NCBI GenBank assembly: GCA_015067525.1
Contig: SVMH01000004.1
Coordinates: forward strand, 1 to 64,000
DNA: 64,000 nt
Direction of reading: 5' to 3'
Source: Oscillospiraceae bacterium
Lineage (GTDB): Bacteria > Bacillota > Clostridia > Oscillospirales > Oscillospiraceae
Shown here: piece by piece, positions 1-5,888 of the stretch
Numbering within the stretch: position 1 is the first letter of the stretch
Layout of the letters: every line of letters starts with the position of its first letter
Notes under the pieces: model-generated
The model's input: only the letters and a program-made list of their open reading frames with translations
Told to the model about the DNA's origin: nothing
Databases searched by the model: none
Position numbers and translations under genes: made by a program

Positions 1-133
1 TGCGATTGCCTTCAACGGCAGCAGCCTCGAACTTCTTGATAGCAGTCTTCAGTGCGGACTTATTGGCCTTGTTGCGAGCGTTTCTCACCTCTGCCACCAG
101 AACACGCTTCTTAGCAGACTTAATATTAGGCAA
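1..133 (-). CDS. rpsT: 30S ribosomal protein S20 (partial, N-terminal part)
   Basis: The first 44 codons read [10 protein letters not shown]... followed by a Lys/Arg/Ala-rich helix, which is the typical start of S20, a primary 16S rRNA-binding protein of the small subunit. The C-terminus lies beyond the window edge. The start is a TTG at 131-133, supported by a strong GGAGGTG ribosome-binding site at about 141-147. The gene is divergent from gpr, an arrangement common in Bacillota. A sigma-A type promoter lies at 196-224. Confidence 0.93.
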   Translation of the reverse strand, partial: MPNIKSAKKRVLVAEVRNARNKANKSALKTAIKKFEAAAVEGNR

Positions 134-195
134 ACCAAACACCTCCCCGGCGTAAATTTCTGCGTCGGATATAAAACACATCCACGCAGATTGAT

Positions 196-224
196 ATTTT
201 AGCACCTTTGTCCAGAAATTGCAA
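196..224 (-). promoter_or_regulatory. sigma-A promoter of rpsT
   Basis: On the minus strand TTGCAA (219-224) and TAAAAT (196-201) are separated by exactly 17 bp, upstream of the rpsT start at 133. Confidence 0.65.
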
Positions 225-254
225 GCACTTTTTTCATTTTTTCTTAACTTTTTC

Positions 255-283
255 GCATAAAAGGTTTTTGACGCGCCAAACTA
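255..283 (+). promoter_or_regulatory. putative forespore (sigma-G type) promoter of gpr
   Basis: GCATA (255-259) and CAAACTA (277-283) lie 17 bp apart. They resemble the sigma-G consensus (GNATR ... CATNNTA) as known from Bacillus. The position, 50 bp before the germination-protease gene, fits because gpr is forespore-transcribed in Bacillus. No sigma-A promoter was seen here. Confidence 0.45.
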
Positions 284-332
284 CCCCCAAGGCACAATAT
301 TTTGTGTTCAGAAGGGAGTGTCAAACCCAAAT

Positions 333-1211
333 ATGCCCCTCTTTCGATCCGATCTGACACTGGAAACAGCGGAACAGCTGGGCGCCGTGGGAAAAAATGC
401 CCGCCAGTTGGACGGCGTGTGCGTCACCGAAAGTCTGCTGGAAGGCTACGGCGTCACCGCCATCACCGTTACCGGTGAAGCCGCCAGCCGCGCCCTCAGC
501 AAGCCGGCGGGCCGCTATGTCACGGTGGACCTGCACCCCTACTTCCAGCGGCAGGATCACTTCTTCCCCCGTGGCGTCCGCTGTTTGAGCCGTGAGCTGC
601 GCGCGCTGCTGCCGCATCTGAAAAGCAGTGACACCGTGCTGGTGGCAGGTCTCGGCAACCGGCAGCTCTCCTGCGACGCCGTAGGCCCCGCGGCGGTGGA
701 AAACCTGCTGGTCACCCGTCATATGATCGCCGCATCGCCCCGCCAGTTCCGCCGCTTCACCTCCGTGGCCGCCATAGCCACCGGCGTGGTGGGACAAACC
801 GGCGTGGAAACGCTGGAGCTGATCGCAGGCGCCGCGGCGCGCATCTCCCCCGCCGCCGTGATCGTGATCGACGCCCTGTGCGCCCGCAGTCAAAACCGTC
901 TGTGCGCCACGGTGCAGCTGAGTGACACGGGTCTGACCCCCGGTTCCGGTGTAGGCAATCACCGCGCCGCCATCGACAGCGCCGCTCTGGGCGTGCCGGT
1001 CATTGCCGTGGGCATCCCCACCGTCATCGCCGGCGACGCACTGGCGCAGGAGCTGACCGGCCAGCCGGCCCAAGATGCCGCGGAGCTCTTCCTCACGCCG
1101 CGGGACGTTTCCTCCCGGGTTGCGGAGCTGGGCCGCCTCATTGGCTACGGCATCACCGCCGCACTGCAGCCGGGCCTGACGGTGGAGGACATCACCGGCC
1201 TTTTAAGCTGA
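333..1211 (+). CDS. gpr: Germination protease GPR (peptidase family A25)
   Basis: GPR cleaves the small acid-soluble spore proteins during spore germination; it is made as a zymogen in the forespore. The protein has the family hallmarks: FRSDLTLE near the N-terminus, the VAGLGNRQLSCDAVGP segment, VIVIDALCARS, and the GSGVGNHR loop. About 292 residues is close to the normal size (about 320-370), slightly short at the C-terminal end. The ATG at 333 was chosen because it gives the usual start; a GTG at 318 lies directly on the AAGGGAG Shine-Dalgarno (312-318). The Shine-Dalgarno to ATG spacing of 14 nt is long, so the start is not certain. It shows that the organism forms spores. Confidence 0.93.
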   Translation: MPLFRSDLTLETAEQLGAVGKNARQLDGVCVTESLLEGYGVTAITVTGEAASRALSKPAGRYVTVDLHPYFQRQDHFFPRGVRCLSRELRALLPHLKSSDTVLVAGLGNRQLSCDAVGPAAVENLLVTRHMIAASPRQFRRFTSVAAIATGVVGQTGVETLELIAGAAARISPAAVIVIDALCARSQNRLCATVQLSDTGLTPGSGVGNHRAAIDSAALGVPVIAVGIPTVIAGDALAQELTGQPAQDAAELFLTPRDVSSRVAELGRLIGYGITAALQPGLTVEDITGLLS

Positions 1212-1214
1212 AAA

Positions 1215-1242
1215 GAGCGATGCTTTCGCATCGCTCTTTTTT
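1215..1242 (+). terminator. intrinsic terminator after gpr (bidirectional)
   Basis: A 9-bp perfect stem GAGCGATGC/GCATCGCTC with a TTTC loop is followed by six T on the plus strand and preceded by four A. It serves both gpr and the convergent hydrolase gene. Confidence 0.9.
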
Positions 1243-2059
1243 ATGCTTCCAGCATTTGCAGTACCGCCTGCGCCGTTTCCGCCGGACAGTACTTCTGCAT
1301 ACTGTGGGGCGCATTTTGGATGGTAAAAATCGTCGCAGGCGCTGACACGTGGTCGCGGAAATACTCCGCCACGCCATAGGCGTAAAGGCCGCTGTCGGGA
1401 TAGATATACCCCAGCGGCACGGTGACCTTGTCCAGCATGGGTCGAAAATCCGAGCTACCCATGGAGATCCAAAGGCCGATGAGTGCGGGAGGATATTGGT
1501 TCACCAGCAGCCCCGGCATCACCAATTCCTTGGCAGACTCCGGCAAAGCGGCCATCTCCGGCACCGTCCTGCGCCGGAAATGCCACAGGTATTCACCGAA
1601 GTCCTGCGCCATCACATGCAGATCTCGCAGCAGATCATCCTGCGTATAGCCGCCGCTGATCCCCATCTTCCACGTTTCGTCCGCCAGAATTCTGGGAGTC
1701 ATATCCCAGATCATCAGCCCGGAGAGACGGGCGCAGCCGAACTGCTCCACGTAGCTGAGCACTACCTGTCCGCCCATGGAGTGGCCGGCCAGCACCAGAT
1801 CGTGAAGATCCAGATAGCAGATCAATTCGTGCAGGTCGCGGGCCAGCTGGGCGATGCTGTAGCCGCCCATAGGTTTATCCGAAGCGCCGTGACCACGGTG
1901 GCTGTACGTGATGCAGCGGCAGTGGTCTTTCAAAATATCCACCACATCTGCCATGCTCTCGTGGGAACCGGACCAGCCGTGCACCAGCAAAACAGGACGG
2001 CCCTCCCCCTGCTCTTCATAGTAGAGCTTCGTAAAATCCTTTGCAGCAAAAAACGGCAT
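1241..2059 (-). CDS. alpha/beta-fold hydrolase
   Basis: A 272-residue single-domain alpha/beta hydrolase without a signal peptide, so cytoplasmic. It shows the oxyanion-region motif LLVHGWSGS (about 23-31), the nucleophile elbow GHSMGG (Ser at about residue 95), and a C-terminal APHSMQ that can supply the catalytic His. The substrate cannot be read from sequence; relatives include esterases, haloperoxidase-like enzymes and 3-oxoadipate enol-lactonase-like proteins. A GGAAAGGGTGG ribosome-binding site precedes the ATG. It lies downstream of the first non-coding RNA element (2130-2226), whose terminator separates the two. Confidence 0.85.
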   Translation of the reverse strand: MPFFAAKDFTKLYYEEQGEGRPVLLVHGWSGSHESMADVVDILKDHCRCITYSHRGHGASDKPMGGYSIAQLARDLHELICYLDLHDLVLAGHSMGGQVVLSYVEQFGCARLSGLMIWDMTPRILADETWKMGISGGYTQDDLLRDLHVMAQDFGEYLWHFRRRTVPEMAALPESAKELVMPGLLVNQYPPALIGLWISMGSSDFRPMLDKVTVPLGYIYPDSGLYAYGVAEYFRDHVSAPATIFTIQNAPHSMQKYCPAETAQAVLQMLEA

Positions 2060-2129
2060 ACGACCACCCTTTCCTCTCAGCTTTCCTCCATTGTAGCCTC
2101 CGCCGTGGAGAAAAGCAACTTCCTTTTGA

Positions 2130-2226
2130 CAAAAGAAGAAGCCCCCCGGTAAACAGAGGGCTTCCGCTTTTTTGTGTTTGAAAAAGAGGAGAGAGAGAAA
2201 ATCACATAGGAGTGCTTCCTTTGTAT
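2130..2226 (-). ncRNA. csRNA-like small RNA, copy A
   Basis: Predicted transcript of about 97 nt starting 7 nt after a TATGAT -10 box (2233-2238). Order: short hairpin AGGA-N5-TCCT, the invariant 20-nt stretch ATGTGATTTTCTCTCTCTCC (complement at 2188-2207), an A-rich linker, then a terminator hairpin (2138-2164) with a TTCTTTTG tail. Two homologues lie at 4094-4181 and 4253-4348 with the same architecture and covarying 5' hairpins. No reading frame is conserved (the ATG is followed at once by TGA). The C/U tract is complementary to GGAGAGAG-type Shine-Dalgarno sequence, so an antisense role at translation starts is inferred. The ends are estimates. Confidence 0.7.
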
Positions 2227-2232
2227 GTCTGT

Positions 2233-2286
2233 ATCATACCCTGTGATTTTGTCTATTTCTTGAATTGGTTATGAACTTTTTGTAAA
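2233..2286 (-). promoter_or_regulatory. four-repeat 11-bp-phased operator and -10 box of sRNA copy A
   Basis: On the minus strand four consecutive 11-bp units start TTTACA (2276-2286), TTCATA (2265-2275), TTCAAG (2254-2264) and GACAAA (2243-2253). They are followed after 4 nt by the -10 box TATGAT (2233-2238). There is no consensus -35. The layout matches PhoP/PhoB-type binding regions (TT[ACT]ACA repeats every 11 bp) and also the CiaR-type plan. Confidence 0.6.
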
Positions 2287-2291
2287 AGACC

Positions 2292-3254
2292 TTATGCCAG
2301 CACCTTGCGGATGGTCTCGCCGTCGATGTTGCCGCCGGTGAGGATCAGCGCCGTCTTTTTCCCTGTGAACTTCTCCGGATAGTCCCACACCGCCGCCAGA
2401 GTGGTAGCGCTGCCGGCCTCGATGACGTACTTTTCCTCCGTCAGCAGGAAAGCGGCCGCCTTGCGGATGGTCTCTTCCTTCACCACCAGAATGTCGTCCA
2501 GCAAACTGCGCAGCATTTCATAGCTCAGCGCGCCCACACCGCCCACCAGCGCGTCGCACAGCGTAGGGCCGATGGGATACTCCTCATAGCACACGCCGTC
2601 GGCATAGCTGGCCACCATGGCGGGACAGGCCTCTGTCTGCACGCCGTAAACCCGAATGGCGGGGTTGATACTCTTGGCCGCCAGTGCCACGCCCGTGGCG
2701 ATGCCGCCGCCGCCGATGGGCACCACAATGGTGTCGATCTCCGGCTCCTGCTCCAGAATTTCCAGCGCCACCGTGCCCTGTCCGGCGTAGACCTTGATGT
2801 CATCGTGGCACGAATCGATGTTGGTCAGTCCGTTTTCGCGGATATAGTTCATACCCAGCGCGTGGGCCTCATCATAATTGCGGCCCATCAGCTTCGCTTC
2901 CGCGCCGAAATAGCGGATCTTGTCGATCTTGCTCTGGGGTGTACGCTCCGGCACGATGATGACGGCCTTGTCGATGCCCAGCAGCTGCGCGGCATAGGCC
3001 ACGGAGCTTCCGTGGTTGCCGGAGGATACGGCGCCCACGCCCCGCTGCCGCTCTTCTTCGGTCAGGGACAGCATCTTATTCACCGCGCCGCGGATCTTGA
3101 AGCTGCGCGCCCGCTGCAGGCTCTCCAGCTTGAAGTAGAACTTGTGGTCCTCGTCACCCAGATAGAAGGACTGCTCCAGGGGCGTCAGCCGCGCATAGGG
3201 GCGGATGGCTTTGCGCGCATCCAAAATGTCCTGAAATGTCAGCTTTTCCATCAT
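2292..3254 (-). CDS. PLP-dependent threonine/serine ammonia-lyase (dehydratase)
   Basis: A fold-type II PLP enzyme of 320 residues, the size of catabolic/short threonine dehydratases without a C-terminal ACT regulatory domain. Visible features are the cofactor Schiff-base motif SFKIRG (Lys53), the substrate loop SSGNHG (77-82) and the phosphate-binding glycine loop GGGG (181-184). The likely reaction is deamination of Thr to 2-oxobutanoate or Ser to pyruvate; threo-3-hydroxyaspartate ammonia-lyase is an alternative with the same motifs. The start overlaps the nadE stop by 3 nt (two in-frame ATGs), indicating translational coupling. The sRNA copy A operator begins 6 nt after its stop codon with no terminator between. 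Confidence 0.88.
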   Translation of the reverse strand: MMEKLTFQDILDARKAIRPYARLTPLEQSFYLGDEDHKFYFKLESLQRARSFKIRGAVNKMLSLTEEERQRGVGAVSSGNHGSSVAYAAQLLGIDKAVIIVPERTPQSKIDKIRYFGAEAKLMGRNYDEAHALGMNYIRENGLTNIDSCHDDIKVYAGQGTVALEILEQEPEIDTIVVPIGGGGIATGVALAAKSINPAIRVYGVQTEACPAMVASYADGVCYEEYPIGPTLCDALVGGVGALSYEMLRSLLDDILVVKEETIRKAAAFLLTEEKYVIEAGSATTLAAVWDYPEKFTGKKTALILTGGNIDGETIRKVLA

Positions 3255-4033
3255 TTGGTCCCGTAAGTGTAAAAGTCGGTGCCGTCCTCGATCACCATGG
3301 GCAGACCGTTGTGATAAACGGGGATGGTCTCAAACTTGAAGCGGCTGGTACGGTGCTTGCGATCGATCTTGGCCTTCGTCTCCTCGTCGCAGATGCCCTT
3401 GCGGATATACTCGTTGACGGCGTGATAGGTAAATCCCAGATTGTCCTCGTCGGTGAGACCCGTCAGACCGTCAGACGGGGGCTTGACCACGAATTTCTCC
3501 GGCAGACCCAGCTCGCGGCCCATGGCGATGACCTCTTCCGTGGTATACATGCCAAGGGGAGAGAAGGCGCCGGCGCTGTCACCGTAAATGGTGCAGTAGC
3601 CCACCCAGTCCTCGCTGAGGTTGGAGGTGTTGATGACGATGCCGCCCGGCAGCGTCTGCGCCACGGCGTAGAGCGTGCACATGCGGATGCGGCTGGGGAG
3701 ATTGACCTTAGTGGTGCGGCTGGGCTGCAGACCCACCAGCTCCATCTGGCTCAGCACACCCTCGGTGGCGTCGTGGATATTGATGGTGGCGTGGGGAATG
3801 TCCAGAAACTCCACCAGATCGCGGCTGTAATCAATGTCGGGCTGCACGCCGTTGGGCATCAGAACGCCATAGACGTTCTCCCGTCCGTAGGCCGCCACGC
3901 TGAGGGCTGCCACCACGCTGCTGTCCTTGCCGCCGGAAATACCGATCACGGCAGTCTTGCCGCCGCAGGCGGCCATCCGCTCACGCATCCATGCAATAAG
4001 ACCCGTCAGCTGCTCTTTTGCGTTGAATTCCAT
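3251..4033 (-). CDS. nadE: NH3-dependent NAD+ synthetase
   Basis: Catalyses the last step of NAD+ synthesis, amidation of deamido-NAD+ with ammonia and ATP. The 260-residue protein has the PP-loop SGGKDSS (33-39), the INTSNLSEDWVGY segment, GLTGLTDEDNLGF and the C-terminal KHRTSRFKFETIP signature. There is no N-terminal glutaminase domain, so it uses free ammonia. First gene of a two-gene operon with the ammonia-lyase, which produces ammonia; whether this is functional coupling is only a suggestion. A good ribosome-binding site (AAAGGAGG) precedes the ATG, and a promoter lies at 4063-4091. Confidence 0.95.
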   Translation of the reverse strand: MEFNAKEQLTGLIAWMRERMAACGGKTAVIGISGGKDSSVVAALSVAAYGRENVYGVLMPNGVQPDIDYSRDLVEFLDIPHATINIHDATEGVLSQMELVGLQPSRTTKVNLPSRIRMCTLYAVAQTLPGGIVINTSNLSEDWVGYCTIYGDSAGAFSPLGMYTTEEVIAMGRELGLPEKFVVKPPSDGLTGLTDEDNLGFTYHAVNEYIRKGICDEETKAKIDRKHRTSRFKFETIPVYHNGLPMVIEDGTDFYTYGTK

Positions 4034-4062
4034 CTTATGTCCTCCTTTGAGGTCTTTTCCTC

Positions 4063-4091
4063 ATTGTACCCCTATTGATACCGAAATGCAA
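4063..4091 (-). promoter_or_regulatory. sigma-A promoter of nadE
   Basis: TTGCAT (4086-4091, complement) and TACAAT (4063-4068, complement) are 17 bp apart, immediately after the terminator of sRNA copy B. The same hexamer pair occurs before the butyrate kinase gene. Confidence 0.6.
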
Positions 4092-4093
4092 AC

Positions 4094-4181
4094 AGAAAAA
4101 GGCCTCCGCCGCAAGGCAGAGGCCTTTCCCTTGTGTGTTTGGAGAGAGAGAAAATCACATAGGAACAACTTCCCTGTTACG
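4094..4181 (-). ncRNA. csRNA-like small RNA, copy B
   Basis: About 88 nt, starting after a TAAGAT -10 box (4188-4193). The 5' hairpin is GGAA-N4-TTCC. The invariant 20-nt C/U-rich stretch is the complement of 4141-4160. The linker reads AAACACACAA. The terminator stem (4098-4127) is a 13-bp helix with a TTGC loop followed by five T. Same architecture as copies A and C. It lies between copy C and nadE. Confidence 0.7.
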
Positions 4182-4187
4182 GGTTTT

Positions 4188-4241
4188 ATCTTACCGCGTA
4201 AAATTGTCCAAAGTGGAAACTGCTGATGAACATTTTGTAAA
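4188..4241 (-). promoter_or_regulatory. four-repeat 11-bp-phased operator and -10 box of sRNA copy B
   Basis: Units on the minus strand start TTTACA (4231-4241), TTCATC (4220-4230), TTTCCA (4209-4219) and GACAAT (4198-4208). A 4-nt gap and TAAGAT (4188-4193) follow. Spacing is identical to copies A and C although the sequence has drifted. Confidence 0.55.
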
Positions 4242-4252
4242 TCCCTTTTGGG

Positions 4253-4348
4253 AACAAACAAGAAGAAGCTCCTCAAACGAGGAGCTTCTTCTTTGTGTGT
4301 TTTGTTAGGAGAGAGAGAAAATCACATAAGGAATGTATCCTTTGTACA
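4253..4348 (-). ncRNA. csRNA-like small RNA, copy C
   Basis: About 96 nt after a TATCAT -10 box (4355-4360). The 5' hairpin is AAGGA-TACAT-TCCTT. The invariant 20-nt stretch is the complement of 4308-4327, followed by an ACAAAACACACAA linker. The terminator stem (4260-4293) is 15 perfect base pairs with a GTTT loop and a T-rich tail. Its terminator abuts the operator of copy B, so C and B are a tandem pair. Confidence 0.7.
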
Positions 4349-4354
4349 GTTGTT

Positions 4355-4408
4355 ATGATACCCACAAAAATTGACCATTTCTTGAATTGGTTGTGAACTT
4401 TTTGTGAA
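4355..4408 (-). promoter_or_regulatory. four-repeat 11-bp-phased operator and -10 box of sRNA copy C
   Basis: The clearest of the three. Units TTCACAAAAAG (4398-4408), TTCACAACCAA (4387-4397), TTCAAGAAATG (4376-4386) and GTCAATTTTTG (4365-4375) are followed by 4 nt and TATCAT (4355-4360). This resembles a PhoP box of Bacillota (TTCACA-N5 repeats). Confidence 0.62.
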
Positions 4409-4418
4409 CATCCCTTTA

Positions 4419-4856
4419 TTACTGGAATTTTTTACTCTCCGCCACCGCCATCTGGTCGCAGCGGTTGTTTTTTTCATTGGACGCGTGGCCCTTGACCCAG
4501 TGGTAATGCACCTCGTGCCGGGCGATCAGGGGCAGCAGCTGCTCCCACAGATCCACATTCAGCGCCGGCTTCTTGTCGGACTTGATCCAGCCCTTCTTTT
4601 TCCAGCCGTAGACCCAACCCTTCTCCAGTGCGTCGATGACATACTTGGAGTCGGAATACAGCTCCACAATGCACGTTTCCTTCAGCATGGAGAGCGCGCG
4701 GATCACGCCGGTCAGCTCCATGCGGTTGTTGGTGGTCTCCGCCTCGCCGCCGGAGATCTCCTTCTCGATGCCGTTCCACTCCAGAATGGCACCCCAGCCG
4801 CCGGGCCCGGGATTGCCGCTGCACGCGCCGTCGGTATAAATTGTAACTTTTTTCAT
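4419..4856 (-). CDS. rnhA: Ribonuclease HI
   Basis: Degrades the RNA strand of RNA-DNA hybrids (primer and R-loop removal). The 145-residue protein carries the whole active site: Asp9 in IYTDGACSGNPGPGGW, Glu47 in RMELTG, Asp69 in LYSDSKYV, His124 in VKGHASN and Asp134 in RCDQMA. The start at 4856 was chosen over a longer frame because it begins with MKKVTIYTDG and forms an ATGA overlap with the stop of trmO. Last protein gene of the gyrA-side minus-strand run. Confidence 0.96.
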   Translation of the reverse strand: MKKVTIYTDGACSGNPGPGGWGAILEWNGIEKEISGGEAETTNNRMELTGVIRALSMLKETCIVELYSDSKYVIDALEKGWVYGWKKKGWIKSDKKPALNVDLWEQLLPLIARHEVHYHWVKGHASNEKNNRCDQMAVAESKKFQ

Positions 4857-5539
4857 GCCGGTTCCACCTCCACCACGTACAGCGTTTCGCCCTCCACGCG
4901 GAATTTGATGTTCCACTTGGCAAAGGTCAGTCCGTAGATCCGCTGGGGATCGTCCTGATATCGGGGGCGAGGGTCAGCTTCCAGCACGGCGCGCACCGCA
5001 TCGCGGTGTTCTTCCGGTATCTTTTCCAGCACCTCCGCAGGAAACTCCACCAGCAGCAGCGGACGCGCCAGCGCATCTGTCCAGCCTCCGGTTGCCTCAG
5101 TGCGGCAGTCGGCATAGGGAAGATAGGGCTTGATGTCAAAGATGGGCGTCCCGTCCATCAGATCCACACCCCGCACATAGATCACGGGGCCCAGTTCACG
5201 GTCCAGCTCCACCTTTTCCAGCTCCACGCAGGAAAGGCCGATGGCATTGGGACGGAACGGCGAGCGGGTAGCGAAGACACCCATCTTCTCGTTGCCGCCC
5301 AGCCGCGGCGGACGCACCAGCGGCGACCAGGTATCCCGCGCCGCCTTGGAAAACTGCCAGATCAGCCACAGGTGGGAGAATTCCTCCAACCCGCGCAAGG
5401 CATCCATGCTGCGGTATTCAGGCTCAAAAACGATCTTTCCCTTTAATTCGGGGATCAAACCGCTCTGCCGCGGCACACCAAACTTTTCCGGAAGCTCTGT
5501 CCGGATGTGAGCGATCACTTTCAGGGTATAGGTCTCCAT
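4853..5539 (-). CDS. trmO: tRNA (N6-threonylcarbamoyladenosine37-N6)-methyltransferase TrmO (TsaA family)
   Basis: Methylates t6A37 of tRNA-Thr using SAM. The 228-residue protein has the TsaA/TrmO beta-barrel signatures: KFGVPRQSGLIPE near residues 19-31, SHLWLIWQF, the hallmark GVFATRSPFRPNAIGLS (about 88-104), and VDLMDGTPIFDIKPYLPYAD. The C-terminal part is the helical extension found in many bacterial members. The gene starts 1 nt after the preceding stop and overlaps rnhA by 3-4 nt, so it is translationally coupled on both sides. Confidence 0.9.
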   Translation of the reverse strand: METYTLKVIAHIRTELPEKFGVPRQSGLIPELKGKIVFEPEYRSMDALRGLEEFSHLWLIWQFSKAARDTWSPLVRPPRLGGNEKMGVFATRSPFRPNAIGLSCVELEKVELDRELGPVIYVRGVDLMDGTPIFDIKPYLPYADCRTEATGGWTDALARPLLLVEFPAEVLEKIPEEHRDAVRAVLEADPRPRYQDDPQRIYGLTFAKWNIKFRVEGETLYVVEVEPA

Positions 5540-5540
5540 A

Positions 5541-5888
5541 TCAGCGCTTGCGGCGGCCCGTGTCGGTGAGGTGGGCTTTGATATCTTTGGGCAGGTGCAT
5601 CAGGCGCAGTCCCTGTCCGGCCACCACCAACACGATATAGAGGAGGAATACCCAGATATTCTGGAACTGAGCGCCAATGTAGAACATGACAAACAGCGCC
5701 AACAGCAGCAGCGTGTTGATTCGTTTGTTGTCCGACTCGATCTGCTGCAATTCCTCGCTCTTGACATAGATCGTCTTTCCGTAGGTAAATTCCATGGTGG
5801 AGGCAGGATCGTGGTAGAGCGTCTTGGTAAAGTATACCCAGCGGGTCAGCGGTCTTTCAGGGTTCTTCTTTTTCTTGGTCTTACTCAT
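5541..5888 (-). CDS. small two-helix membrane protein of unknown function
   Basis: 115 residues: a basic N-terminus ([12 protein letters not shown]), a soluble stretch (about 15-50), two closely spaced hydrophobic helices (about 57-74 and 77-96) and a basic C-terminus. No family was recognised. It overlaps the gyrA stop by 8 nt and is followed after 1 nt by trmO, so it is expressed with gyrA. The strong translational coupling suggests a real gene rather than a chance frame. Confidence 0.75.
   Translation of the reverse strand: MSKTKKKKNPERPLTRWVYFTKTLYHDPASTMEFTYGKTIYVKSEELQQIESDNKRINTLLLLALFVMFYIGAQFQNIWVFLLYIVLVVAGQGLRLMHLPKDIKAHLTDTGRRKR

Noticed and set aside
2188..2207. ATG-TGA in the small-RNA core as a leader peptide or minimal reading frame
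   Set aside because: The ATG is followed at once by a stop, the preceding AGGA is consumed by the hairpin, and no codons are conserved; an RNA role fits better.
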